Below, piece after piece: positions 25,620 to 38,900 of a DNA stretch of 64,000 nucleotides. Every line of letters begins with the position of its first letter. Position 1 is the first letter of the stretch. The notes beneath the pieces are model-generated. The model made no database searches. It saw nothing but the letters and a program-made list of their open reading frames with translations, and was not told where the DNA came from. The stretch is taken from positions 76,534,028-76,598,027 of the forward strand of contig NC_088295.1 in NCBI RefSeq assembly GCF_032854445.1, written 5' to 3'. This DNA comes from Liolophura sinensis. Taxonomy: Eukaryota; Mollusca; Polyplacophora; Chitonida; Chitonidae. The position numbers and the translations under genes were made by a program.

Positions 25620-25965
25620 AGAATGGAGAGTAAAACCAGAGCAGAGACGACAGTGTGATATGGAGTGATATTTGGCAAATGGTCACACGTAACCGATGAA
25701 GTCCGGTCTATTATCAATTTAACTGAGCTTATATGGTTTTGTTCCAACTGTTCAAGTAAATGAACAATAGCAGCTACCTACAGCCCGTTTGCAACATGGG
25801 TTAAGAAGAATTAGGTAAAACAGGCAGTGATGTTATTTGTCTGGACATACTCAAAATGGTGAGTTGACATCACACTTAAAGAAGAATAACCTGCAAACAA
25901 TGCCACGGGACTTGGTCACATGGAGGCTTAGTCTAGAATCAGGATATCCTGATTTATGCAGAAAT
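25620..25965 (+). repeat. Dispersed repeat family R1, copy 3
   Basis: GAGCAGAGACGACAGTGTGA, TTGGCAAATGGTCACACGTA, GTTCAAGTAAATGAACAATA and CATGGGTTAAGAAGAATTAG follow the R1 order. More diverged than copies 1 and 2. Confidence 0.55.
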
Positions 25966-26811
25966 ACAACATCAAAGACTGCAGATTAGAGAGTTCTACT
26001 CGGAACTCAAACTTGCGTCCCCCACACTGACTCTTTGCTTGTTTGCTGTACGACTATCTGTATATCTACTAGCGGTAAAAGAGGGCTTTTGTTTACGTAT
26101 TAAATTCTTGGTTCTCATCACTTGTGGAACGGTAATATGCACACAAGAAGACACAGCGGTGGGATAGCAACGGTCTGTGCCCTGCAATAAACTGACAGGT
26201 TTTTGAACAAGTCACATTTTCGTAGTGAGTTTATTTAGTTTATACAGTCTCACGAAATTCTCACTTTGGATATACCCGCAAGTCATATCGACCCGACATG
26301 TACAATCTAAAAGCTTTAAGTGCTCGCTGATATATGAGTTAAATGGGTATTATCCATACTTTACGAGTATAGTGATATTATATTGTTTATCTATAGGTTT
26401 AATATGTAAAAGGCTACCAGACCACCACTAACACCATATATGGGAAAAGTACTATTGTGTTCCGCTCTATCGAGGAAGACTGCAAGCAAACAAATATCTG
26501 CGTGCTTTGACCCTATTCTCTTTGTGGGAACGTCAAATAAGACCAGGGGTATGTGGGGAAGGGCGGGGCTGACGCCTCAAACCCCTGCTGGAGCGCACTG
26601 GGGCATAAACTTGGTATAGTGTTTACAAAAGACTTTACCTGGAGAAGCTTTTCTTTGTATTGAGCTCTGCACTTCAATACAAACCTTGGGGTGTGTTAAA
26701 CTGAAGCTCAGGTTCTGCAAAATTTGACTTATGAGAAATGACGGAATGTAGGTTATGTACTGTAATAAATAGCCTGCGCTTTAGCGGATCTCTCTCTCAG
26801 ACAACGAGTAA

Positions 26812-26908
26812 ATGAACAGGACAGACATGGCTGGCGTCTCCTACTTCACGGGGTCTGCTTGGGCTGTGTTGGTCTTACTCACGGCACATATGGTTGTCGC
26901 CCAGCAAG
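26812..26908 (+). CDS. Exon 1: signal peptide
   Basis: The ATG opens 32 codons with a polar start and a hydrophobic core, SAWAVLVLLTAHMVVAQ, typical of a cleaved signal peptide. It ends at the donor CAAG|GTAAGA in phase 1, matching the next exon. Just upstream, CTCTCTCTCAG at about 26,790-26,800 resembles a 3' splice site, so this exon may begin about 11 bases before the ATG with a further 5' untranslated exon upstream; TAATAAAT at about 26,762 could instead be a TATA-like box. An in-frame second Met lies at codon 6. Confidence 0.8.
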
Positions 26909-29900
26909 GTAAGATGTTTATACAATATCTTCAGTTTGTCAAGATCTCACTTTGTCTGTTTCCCACCGTGTCAGACCAGGTAGTTCAGATCAAGAAACGT
27001 TTATATCACACTGGTAGAATTGCCCCTTAATAACCTTAATACGCAAGTATAATTAGCACTGCTTTGCGACTACCTATTTTATCATGTTACTGGAGGGACA
27101 CACAACATACAAACTTGGGCTCATCAGTCGTATGGGTTAATTCAAGGTCTTTGCTTTAGAAATTAAGTGGAGATAAACCATCATTGTATCCAACGTACTA
27201 TAGCTATAATTACAAATGATTCAAACAGTGGAAATAAGTAAACTCCAATTATCAAAGTCAAATTCTAAGACACTTGCAAACCGACTGTGCGGATAGTATA
27301 TTTAGAGTGGAAACACATGCACACCTGGTTTCTTCTGCGTTATTACTGATTGGGTGGTGTTATTTCTGTCATAAAATACGGAGTATCGATCGTTCTATTT
27401 AAACCTCTCCTTGTTTCTGAATCGGACAGATCTGACATTTTCCGCAGTGACAGAGAGAGTGTATATATGAATTGAACGATCTGTCAAGTTTAAATGTTGA
27501 CGTTTTTGAATTACAGATGAGATACTTTACTTAAAGTATCTTCTCACCAAGAGATTTATTTCACAGCCACTCAAATTGCATGGACCCACCCAATAGTATG
27601 ACAACACTACTCCCAGACAGCTGTGTATTAGCAATAAAGGGAGAGCACATGGTTTCAGTCCAGCATTTGCTTTAAATTTCGAAATCAAAAGATCCCATCC
27701 TTTGCTAATGGCATGTTCGCATAGAAATAAAACATAGCTTTCTCTGTTCAAATCATATATATGAAGCAGACGGGAATTGTCTACTTTTTTAAGACAAAGA
27801 GCTTAATGCTGGCTTAAAAAATCAAGTTTTTTATGTTTCGACTGACTGCGGCGAACGCTGTAGCAACATACTCAAGACGATGCAACTGTAGATATCACAT
27901 GTGTGCGGAACATTGGTTATGCAAAATGGAATACTGCACAGAAGGAAAACATACTGTGGAAGACCACCTCTTTTATCGCACTTTTGTTTATTACTCAGTA
28001 TCATAAAGGAACTTGATGGATGAATTTGTCATTTGAGTAACATCGGCTTTGTCTTGCTGATAAAATACATAGATTAAGAGCAGTTTCCTTCAGCCATTTT
28101 ACTTGCACATCTCTGCACAATTTCTAATACTCATTTCTAATACTCACCGAGATACTCACGTATAGGACTACAGACCCTAACACTTAAGTGACCGTCACAA
28201 ATAACATGGACCCCCAACATCTTGGTGGCTTCACACAATGTCATTTCTCCTCAAAATCCCTTCTCTGCATGAAAGCTGAAATATGGCTCTCTTGGGGTGT
28301 TGCGGAAAACCGGTTCTACTTCCCCCATGGTTAGCGTACCATCGTGGCACAGTGACAGAGGAGCCTCTCGCCAATGCGGTCGCTCTGAGTTCAAGTCCAA
28401 ACTCATGCTGCCCTTCCTTCTGGCTGTACGTGGGAAGATCTGCCAGCAGCCTGCGGATGGTCGTGGGTTTCTCCCCGCTCTCTGCCCTGTTTTTCCCATC
28501 ATAATGCGGGCCGCCGTCGTATAAGTGAACTGTTCTTCAGTACGCCCTATAACACCAATCAAATAAATAAAAAAATATACAAACAAGTTGGAGCGTGTGC
28601 ATTCTTTACAGTGAAATCTGCAATGACCCGAGCACAGTTGTATTCAAGGGAAGGCGAACGTTGTAAGGTGAAATCTGATCTGTACAGAGAAAAACGCTGA
28701 TCGTAAACCTAACGAAAGCAACTGAACAAATTAAGGATGTGGGGAACTGGGGGTGGGGCGGCCAGGTGTGGGGACGTGGTTGGAAAGGGGAGAACATTGA
28801 TACAAAATGGACAGCTACATCTATAGTCATTCCCAATGATCATGACAAAGTATTGCCTGAACATAACACATGTGAAAATCTGTGGATTTTTACCACCCGC
28901 GGTCACATTTCAGTGGATGTGGACACTATTCCCGCCCACTCTGTATCAGATTTATATTTGTTTTCGGTCTTCTTTTGTTTTTTATGCGGGATTCAATAAC
29001 TGCAATTTTTGACCACATGTTCATACCCCCCACACTGCCTGTTTTAACGACTTCAATTTTCGGGCACACACCCATACTTCGCACATTCGGGCGTTTTCAT
29101 ACAAAAACAAGCAATAGATGACTTAGTATAAGACGAAAGAAGGCCCGCAATGTGGGTGTGGCGTTTTACGCAGTCATGCAAATGGCATAGGTATAGCGGA
29201 CAGAAAACTAATTACCCTATAGTTGAAGCAGCGTTACCTACAGCACATCATTAAATTCGAGCCTATTGTTCACATTTTATAATTTGGGTGGCAAATGTTA
29301 TACAGAGATGAAAACATATTAGAGTCAAATCGACTGGTGTTCTGTGACGTTATCTTCCGAAATAAACTGACGGCCAAAAGAAACTTTACAAAGAGCTCAA
29401 ATCAATTTATTTTGCCAAAGGAAAAACAGGATGACTAAAGTTTAATATATTGAAAAAACCAATGACTTCAGATACTGAAAGTCTTGAGTAAGAACGGACA
29501 AAGTAACCCTCAAATCATTTTACAAGTGAACAAATAGAGCAGGGATAGGAAAATAGCCATTCCATCTTGGTTAGCAATGGGCAGAGTATACAAAAAGTTG
29601 ATTATTTTTAAAATCAGTCAATATCAACAACAATCAATATCGCGTGTGGCCACCCCTTGCTTCAATGCATAAAAAAACTCTCCAACGCATAGAAATAGTC
29701 TGATGAGATGACATAGGATTCGTTGTCATTCATCTTGGAGAGCGAATCGCAGTTCTTGTCGGTTGGCTGCGAGGTGTAGCCATTGTCTTACTCGACGACC
29801 CATGTTCTTGGCCTGTCCGATGTCTGCCCTGTCTGTCTGTAACGTTGCATCAAGTTTGACACAGTTACAAGAGAGCACCCGAAAGTCCTTGCAATGTGGG

Positions 29901-32900
29901 CATGGGTGGCTCCCATGGATACCATACCTAGGGCCCCCTCGCGTTGTTCTGGAGTTAATCGAGGCATTGCTTTAGCGGTTTTAGTCAGTGTGTAAGTCCA
30001 GCACACTGTGTGTAAAGTTTTTATACACTTATTACATGTGCAGGTGCGGCCATCCATGGGTCAAGCGATTTTTCAACTTTCCTCGTTGTCCCAAAACAAA
30101 TTCGTGTGGGCGTATATGACACTTGTCGCACATGGGAATACGCTTGGTACCATGTTTTCCTACAATAATTTGATATTAATTTGCTGAAAAGACTGGTTAA
30201 TTTAACTCACAGAGTCGTAAAGTTTCTTATGGCCGTCAGTTTATTTACCATTACGGACATAGGCCAATAGGCACTTGAGATATAAAGAGGTGGCGTCAAA
30301 TAACAAGCATCACCAATGTACTAAATATATGTCTGGATAAACGCAACATGGGCAACGATGCGTTTTTTTCTTCTTTCAACGTCATTTAACCAGTAACCGA
30401 TCCAAATCGGCGAATTGCTGGTATTGCAAACACACGATGGGAGTGGACAGCTTGTGTTCGACTATGGCAGACATCTCCCGTGATGCAGGGCTCAGCGGGC
30501 GGTACACAACACTCTCCGCGCCACAACACTCTCCGCGCCACTGCAGCCACAGTTCTGAGCCACGCTTGTGTCGGAAAACATGCGATAATGTTCGTAACTG
30601 GCCAACGAGTCCAACCTGATAACAACCCGATCTTTGAGCAGTGTTTTACACTCTACCGTTGTTTTCTCCCAGTCGTCGGATGTCTCTGTGGCTTGTGTCA
30701 GCGCGTATGACTCCATACCTACCGTCACCCAGACACAGAGTGTCTTCGGACAGATTTTGTATTAGTTTTACTTCAGTTACTTAAAAGCATTATTCCTCTG
30801 TCGTCACCAAACTGATATGTTGGAATTTACAGCGCGAACTGACATGGAGTGATGCTGGCGGAAAATGTGCATTTATTGGTCAATGTCAAATGACTTGCTC
30901 TGATTGGATGTTTTATTTCCCACCCATGCCATTGGCACGGATTTGCCAAAAATCATAAAAACGCAACCTAGACCGTTACATATTAACAAAAAGGGGAGAG
31001 CGGTTGTTTTCGTTGTTATTTTTTCCTCATAATGGCCCCATTATTTCATAATGATATGTTAGAATAGAAATAAAACGTAGTTTGCCATGTTTGAATCAAC
31101 TAGATAATGCACAGTAGACGGGAGTAGTCCACTGTTTGATAACTGGGGAGGCTTGCGACCCCTCGTTCTTAAACAGTAGACAACACCCGCCTGCTGTGCA
31201 TTATCTTGATGATTTGAACATGGCAAACTACGTTTTATTTCTTAATTAAATAATATTACAACCACTTGCTATATCCTCACACGAAAGAGATAGAGTCATC
31301 TCCTGGCAGGTTTAAACTTTAAGATGATATAGATCTTGGGCTGTCCATGTACTACTCCGAAGCATCTCTTGCTCACGCTCTAGATCTTTACAGGTATTTC
31401 GACATACAAGAACACCGCGCCTGTTGTTAACATCACGTGTGGTGTATACACTTGTACAATTGTTGACGATCACGTATAGGGGCACCTAGCCGCATACATC
31501 ACTGTCATTGGCCTGGAAAACTCGACGGCCGGATACTCTACACTCCTAGCTGGCTGTCTCAACCGAGCACCACCAAACTGGTACAATGTTCCGGCCTACA
31601 TACATTTCTTTCCTCTGCGAAATATTATTCAAAATAGCTTATACGCCAATACAAGCGCACAACCGAGTTTATCCGTGAATAGTGTCCCAAAGTTAATACA
31701 CCCCATCATCGCATTAGCTTCACTGCTGTATACAGGTATATAAAGCTGGCAGCCATTATTTCGTCTGCGTTATTTCTCTCGATAACATACGTCAAGGTGA
31801 GACTGGTGAATATTTTACCACGTGACTCACTCACCAAAGAGACAAACCCTGAAATTAGTGACATTAGTAAGTAAAATGAAAACAAAAACAAAATAATTTT
31901 GAGGAAATGAACGATCTGAAAATGCAGTATGAAAGTGTAAACTTGTGTGATTTCCGTTAATCAGACATAAGGCAGTGTATTTTAGTTACCCACATTCAAG
32001 TTTTGCTGATTAAAGTTTTGTTCAAAATGCCGACTGAGCGATTACGTTCGGAATTGCCAGTCAAATGTCTACACAACATCGGCTGTTAATGTGTAAATTG
32101 GGGAGCGACACCACTGAGCTGGACTAGATCAGCCTTCGTAACGTTTATGTTCTATTACTGGGTAACCATGCTTACTTTAGGCAACATATTTGGAATATTG
32201 ATAGCTGTTCCTGCAAGTCAGAAAGTTTTGGGTGTCTCTATCATGAATGTGAGGTCAGTACACGTAAGACATACCATATCACTCACATATGTAGTTTCAT
32301 TCTCGTTTGGTCATATTGACATCGTGTGTTTCCAATTCACTGTGTTATCACTATCTATTTATACATGGCCTAACAGACGCGGTAACTGATATAAGATGTA
32401 AAGTTTAGATAAAGTGTGTACAACAATAGTTTTTTTATTTCAGGAATGACCCACGTGACTTAAGACAAACCAAAGACTAATGTTCACCTAACTCACCAAA
32501 TGTCTAGGGACTATGGGTGACATGATGACGGGCCAAGTTTTTCCGTTGCGCTGTTGATATACCCAAAGTGGTGATCTAATTCAACACGATGAATATACAA
32601 ATCTCGGCCCGTCATCATGTTGAATTAGATCAACCCTTTGGGTATATGAACAGTTGTAATCAAAGCGCAACGGAGAAATTTGGTAGAGCGTCCGCTTCGG
32701 GGCCGGTAGATCCAGGGTCAATCCTTGATCGAGTCACACCTAAGACTTTATAAGAGGGTGTTGTAACATCCTCGCGTGGCGTTCAGCATGAAGGGGATAG
32801 TGCAACAACTGGTTGACCCGTATCAGTATAATGGCTCGGGCGGGGCGGCTTACTTGCCTTCGGTAAGTCGTCTCAGTGAAGCAGCACTAAACAAAAGCGC

Positions 32901-35900
32901 GGTGGAAATCCGTCCTGCAACAAGGAGGCACATTACACGTACATGCACCCTAAGGATTCCTTCGTCGTCATATGACTGAGTACGACGTTAAATCCCAAGC
33001 ACTCACTCACTGTTATACGATCTGAACCTATGCGTCAAAACAGACAGTTCCGGGTAAATATTCGCATGGCCAATTCCCAAAGCAACTTTTAACACAAACT
33101 ACCAAAGAACTAAAAAAGTATATAAAGTACGAAATTAGGACACAATCATACAAAGAGAAGCCGTTTTCAATGGGGCTAGAAAGACGCAAGGTATGTTCTA
33201 GGCGAGTGGGAGAAATCAGTATTCAAATACTCATTCGCCTTGAACAGTCATCACCATATGTTTCTCTCAACAGCCCTTTTCTGAACATTGAGGGATTTCA
33301 GTTATATATCTGAATACGTAATAGTTATCTGTAGATAAATATTCAATAAACGTCACCTATACTTCTACTTCTAAAATTGTCAATTTTGTGTTAATGGCAT
33401 GGTGTTTCGATTTGTGTCTACACTCCTGTAAAAGCAGTTCAAGTTGCAAGTACCCTATCAACGGAATGATAGGCATGGCATGATGGTACTTATTTTCAGA
33501 AATGGTAAGTATGACATGATGATAGTCATGACAAATTATGGTAAGCGAAATGATGTTGGCTTGAGCTTGCCACGGCGGCGTTAATGATTTATTTTTTTTT
33601 TATTTGATTGGTGTTTTACGCCGTACTCAAGAATATTTCACTTATACGACGGCGCCCAGCATGATGGTGGGAGGAAATCGGACAGAGCCTGGGGAAAACC
33701 CACGACCATCCACAGGTTGGTGGCAGACCTCATCGTTACTGATGACATTGGCAGATATAAGTGCGATTATAAGAAATGATGATACAACTAAGCTATTCTT
33801 GTCAAGAAATTTATTTGCAATTTGCAGGGAACTGCAGCTCGGCTTTGGGTATGGAAAGTGGTAATATTACAAGGTCTCAAATTACCTGCTGGCCTTCTAG
33901 AAACTGTCATTATGCGAGACCAAATGGTGAGTCAAACATCGCTACATGTTTTATGGCACATTAAGGGTAAAATGCTTAAACACACAGGCCAGCAACGTTG
34001 CACACTGCTATTTAAACTTATGTACAATTCTGTGTAAAAGTATCACATGAATGTTCTAAACTTTAATAACGAAGCTCTTTATAGATTTCACCTGTGTGGA
34101 CCTCTGTGATTTTCAGAGTATGGGTGGACTAACTACCAGTCCTCTCCACTGGCCTATAGTCAAGTTGACTTGTTGCGGGTGAAACAAGTCACTCGGGTGT
34201 CGCTGAGTTCTTCTGTTCCGTACTACACTAAGAGTTTCCGCATCTACTACAGTGTTGATGGCAGAGTATGGCAGACGTACCAGCCTCGGTCAAACTCAAG
34301 TTTCTTAGGGCAGATTTTGCCAGGAAATAATGAGGTTACCTCCACCGTCGATCGCTACCTGAACCCGCCCATACTGGTGAGTGAGTGACAGAGGAGTTGG
34401 GTTATGGTATTACGTTGCCCGTCGTCAGCCGGGCAAACTGATACCACACACTGATATTTCATTCTGCAATAGCGTTTTATCTCATCGAACCAGAATATAG
34501 CCATCCGACGCCGTGCCGTGGAATCAGACATCGTACTGTTAGGGTCTATATTGTGTTAATCTACTTTACGTTGACATCGCTCTGTTGACAGATAACTTCA
34601 ACTGGTATGAAAGACATCAATAGGTAGCCCCATGAAGTTGATTTAATTTTCACATTGATGCTTATATAAATCTCTCCTTTCTAAAATCTAAATCTTTTAA
34701 GGGTATTTGTAAATAACAAAATGTTTTGAGTGTATAAAAGAATGGTGTAAAAAAACTACCGGTGGGTGGGACATTACTTTGTCGTGTAAAGTGTAAGGAA
34801 CAAAACTCTCATGGAAAACATAACATTTAAATACATTTCGTTGGTTGCTCCAGTTTGGGTTGTGAAATCTTGTATCAAAGGAACCGGAGATGAAGTGTCA
34901 TTTTACTACACTCTGTTATTATTCATCAACCAATTGTAATCCTAAATCTATATCTACTTATTTATATAGAAATTACTAAAATTTCCGTTGTACCAAAATA
35001 CTCTATTAACTATCAAAAGCCATATTATTATTAATGATGCATGGATTGACAAGATTTATTTATTTATTTATTTGATTGGTGTTTTACGCCGTTCTCAATA
35101 ACATTTCACTTATACGACGGCGGCCAGCATTATGGTTGGAGGACAATCCGCAGGTTGCTGGAAGACCTTCCCACGTATGGCCGGAGAAGAAGCCAGCATA
35201 TTCTGGACTTGAACTCACTAGACTGACAAGAGATTACTTATTAATCACTGTGAGTTCAACTCATTCTGGCTTACTCTCCGGCTATACGTGGGTAGGTCTG
35301 CAGCAGCCTGCGGATGATGGTGGGTTTCTCCCGGGCTCTGCTCGGTTTCCAACCACCATAATGCTGGCCGCTGTGGTATAAGTGAAATGTTCATGAGTAC
35401 GGCGTAAAACACCAATCAAATAAATAATTAAATAAATCAATAACAGCAAAGACTGAAAACAACTGCTACTCAGTGGAAGAAAGAATTAATGCATTGTAGT
35501 TTGCGTATATTCGGTTATTTTTTTTTGTCAATGCATATTTGTCAGAATGGTCCTAACATAACACATGTTGTAGGGGAGTTCGGAGTTCGAACTCGCTGAA
35601 GGTAAAACAAGTTCTACTTTACGATGTAACCTGTCAGAAATGACATACAATTTTTAACTGCATGTAAGAGGTCTGAGAAAAGTTTTACATGACGTTAGAG
35701 CAGACAGGCCATGAGCAAAATTGACTGACTCTTTGTGAACTTAAGAAATTCCTGAATGGAAGCAGTATCATTTGTGCCTCGGGACACGGCGAGACAGGCT
35801 ATTGGTAAACTAATGTCAGCAAAAGTTGTCTAACATATCTGACTAGTCACATGATCCAGTATGACATTTTCGTACCTCAAGTGACAAAGCATTTCGACCT

Positions 35901-38900
35901 AAAAAAAAAGTTTGCCAAGATGAAGATGTTTGGAAGTGTGACTATTGTCATATTGTATGTGTGTCTTTTAACTTCCCTTTATCGTCGATGTTCGCAGGCC
36001 CGTTACATCGCGCTGAACCCTGTCGAATGGAATGTGTACGCTTATTTGAAGTATGAACTGTACGGATGTGAGGCTGTCTCCCCTGCTCAATCAACCGGTC
36101 AAAATGTCACACAGGATATCGAGGTGAGGGCCACACGTTGTATTGTTTGATATTTATTTATTTATTTGATTTTTTTATCCCACACTGAAGACTAATTCAC
36201 TTATACGACGGCGGCCAGCATAATGTGGGGGAAACCAGGCAGAGCCCGGGAGAAACCAACGGCCATCCGCAGGTTCATTGTTTAATACAAAGCCTTGCTA
36301 ACTCCATGCAGTGATATTGAACAAGAGAATTTCAGTATCCGCTTTCAGAGTACAACCATTAAAATAGTGTCAACATGCGGAACTACAATGAATAAACGCC
36401 CATTTGAAAGCTTTCATTAAACTTGATATCACTGATGGCTAAATGTCGCCATTCATTATGCCCTTCCTTATATCATAAGGTTTGTCAGCTGCCTTCTGCG
36501 AGACATCAAGCACAAAAACTGTTTTCATGTTTACATTGAATCCAGTCATATTATTCGTGATGTATTAAAATAATTAATAAAAAGTATAATAAAAAGAGAA
36601 ATGAGCCTGAATTACCGGTCATAGTTACTTCCCATTACAGTACTGCAAAAACACTGGTGTAGAAACGCTGCTCACAGAATGTGCTATAATACCATTTGTA
36701 GGATAACCAGGTTTTCGTGACAAGTCTGAGTCCCTATATCATCGACCGGGCGATCCACATAAGACCTGAAGCCAGTCTCACGATCCAGGCAGGCGTTCGG
36801 GTGCTCTTCACCAACACCGAGGCTAAGTTGGTTGTCTACGGTAATTGTCTGTAAACATCTACCTGTTACAATAATGCGTTCCGACAACAAACTGTGAAAA
36901 AGCCAGTAATGTTGCGAGTTTATAACAACTAAATCACGAGGCGTTTGATCGTTATTGTCAAATCTTTGGGTTGTTTTAGGACGTTTGAGATCCGATGGAT
37001 TAGAGGGCCTGAGAGTTGTATTTTCTCATAATTCCCTTCCTCTTGGTGACTCAGCCTTTCGATGGGATGAAGTTGAAGTCAAGAAAGGCTCCGGTAAGCT
37101 AATACAATCTCCTCAGTCAAAAAAATACGTCGTACTGCATGTGGCTATTTTCGGTTGGATAATATATTTTTGAACAGGTAATTTTCCAACAAACTCACAT
37201 TTAAGTTATACTTTGTAATGAAAGTTTAAAATTGGTCTCCAATTTCACAGATGTTATGCTAACGAATACAGACATCTGGCAAGCACAACGTGGTCTTCGT
37301 GGCGATGCTGATGACATGGATCTCAGCAGTTGCGGTGTCTACGTGAGTTCATCAGGAATTGTCCTTACATCCGGCAAAAAGAACAGGACAGGTCAAGCAT
37401 TTACTGGCGGAATTGTGTATGGATGTGGGCAAGGAATAGAACTCTCCTCGGGGCAGCAGTTAAGCCATTTCTTGTTCAGGTCGTACGAAATTGTTAACAA
37501 TTTAAATGAAGGCATTATCACCAAAACTAAAAACTGTGGTCTTGAGGTTGAAAACTCTCAGATATCTGACAATAGAGGATCAGGGATTAGCGTGTCGGGT
37601 TACTCACCGTTGGAATATATGCGGATGAATAAGGTGGACGTCACAGGAAATGCCAATTACGGAGCTCTCATTTATGTGAATCAGGTGGTGGATATTCGCT
37701 TTTGTAGTTTTAGGACAAACAAGTATTATGGGGTGCACGTACAAGGTCACACACAAGCATTATTTGCAGTATTTCAGAACAATTCTTTTGAACACAACGG
37801 TCGATCTGCTGTGTATTTGCGGCTAAGTAACGTGACTTTCACAGGAAATACATTGACCAGGAATGGAGATCGCTACGCTGTAGAAGTAACTGATTATCGC
37901 GGGACAGACAAGGACAGCTGTGTAATCTCGGGAAACATCTTACATGACAACTATGCGGGCGTGTACATCAGAACCTCGTCAAATGTTACATTTTCTTACA
38001 ACTTTATAACTGGTACTCAATCAAAGCACGCTGTTTATGTCGACGCGGAATGGGTCTTGTTCACTTACAACGAAATTGTCAACAACTCAGCGGCAGTTTT
38101 CATCAAAAAATTTCCACAGTACTCTCTCTCAATGAACACGTTTATTAACCCTGAATCTGAATATGAAATTGATACAAACCTTCCTTTTAGTGAGAGCTAT
38201 TTCATTAATGCCGCTTACAATTATTGGGGATCTTCAAACGGCTCCTTCGTCCGGTCTCGAGTAAGGGATGCCTTTATCAATATAGATCTCGTTCTGATCT
38301 TTGTATCCCCGTTTTTCGTAACAAGTGACTTGGCTGAGCTCTATACAGGGCAAGACCCAGACGAGTTCACCCAGGACGACTTTACCATCGGCGGACGGCT
38401 CGTCCAAAACGTGACTCTACGCAGGAATACTTCCTTCTCCGTTACACGCAGTATTTACGTCCCAGAAGGAATTTCATTAATGATCGAGCCTGGAGTTGAA
38501 CTTCGATTTCTAGAGACTCGTGGAATTTTGGTCCGGGGTAAGTTGATATTTTATCAAACATTTTATAAAACATCTAATAAAACATTTAATGGAATTGTGA
38601 ATTTAATGAATTGTTTGGTTTTCAAGCTGAAAGCTGATATGTGCGTAAATGGTAGGATACCTCGACCTTAAAGGTTACATGAGCGCATTGAGCTTTTTTA
38701 CTATTTATTTATTTATTTGATTAATGTGTTTTATGCCGTAGTCAAGAATATTTCGCTTATACGACGGCGGTCGGCATTATGGTGGGAGGAAAACGGACAC
38801 AGCCCAGGGGAAACCCACGACCATTTGCAGGTTGCTGGCAGGCCTTCCCACGCACGGCCGGAGAGGAAGTCAGCATGAGCTGGACTTGAACTCGCAGTGA

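Larger units (their letters stand above)
26909..33827 (+). other. Intron 1 of the large gene, filled with mobile elements
   Basis: It holds an S2 SINE (28.3 kb), the Tc1 derivative (29.4-30.2 kb), a foldback MITE (31.1 kb), an R2 element split by an S1 SINE (32.5-33.2 kb) and another S2 piece (33.6 kb). Sequence at 30.4-30.7 kb has three overlapping open frames of 60-80 codons, perhaps transposon-derived, that I could not identify. Confidence 0.6.

Noticed and set aside
30386-30728. Overlapping open frames of 60-80 codons on both strands
   Set aside because: GC-richer patch near the Tc1 element, but no transposase or other motif could be matched.
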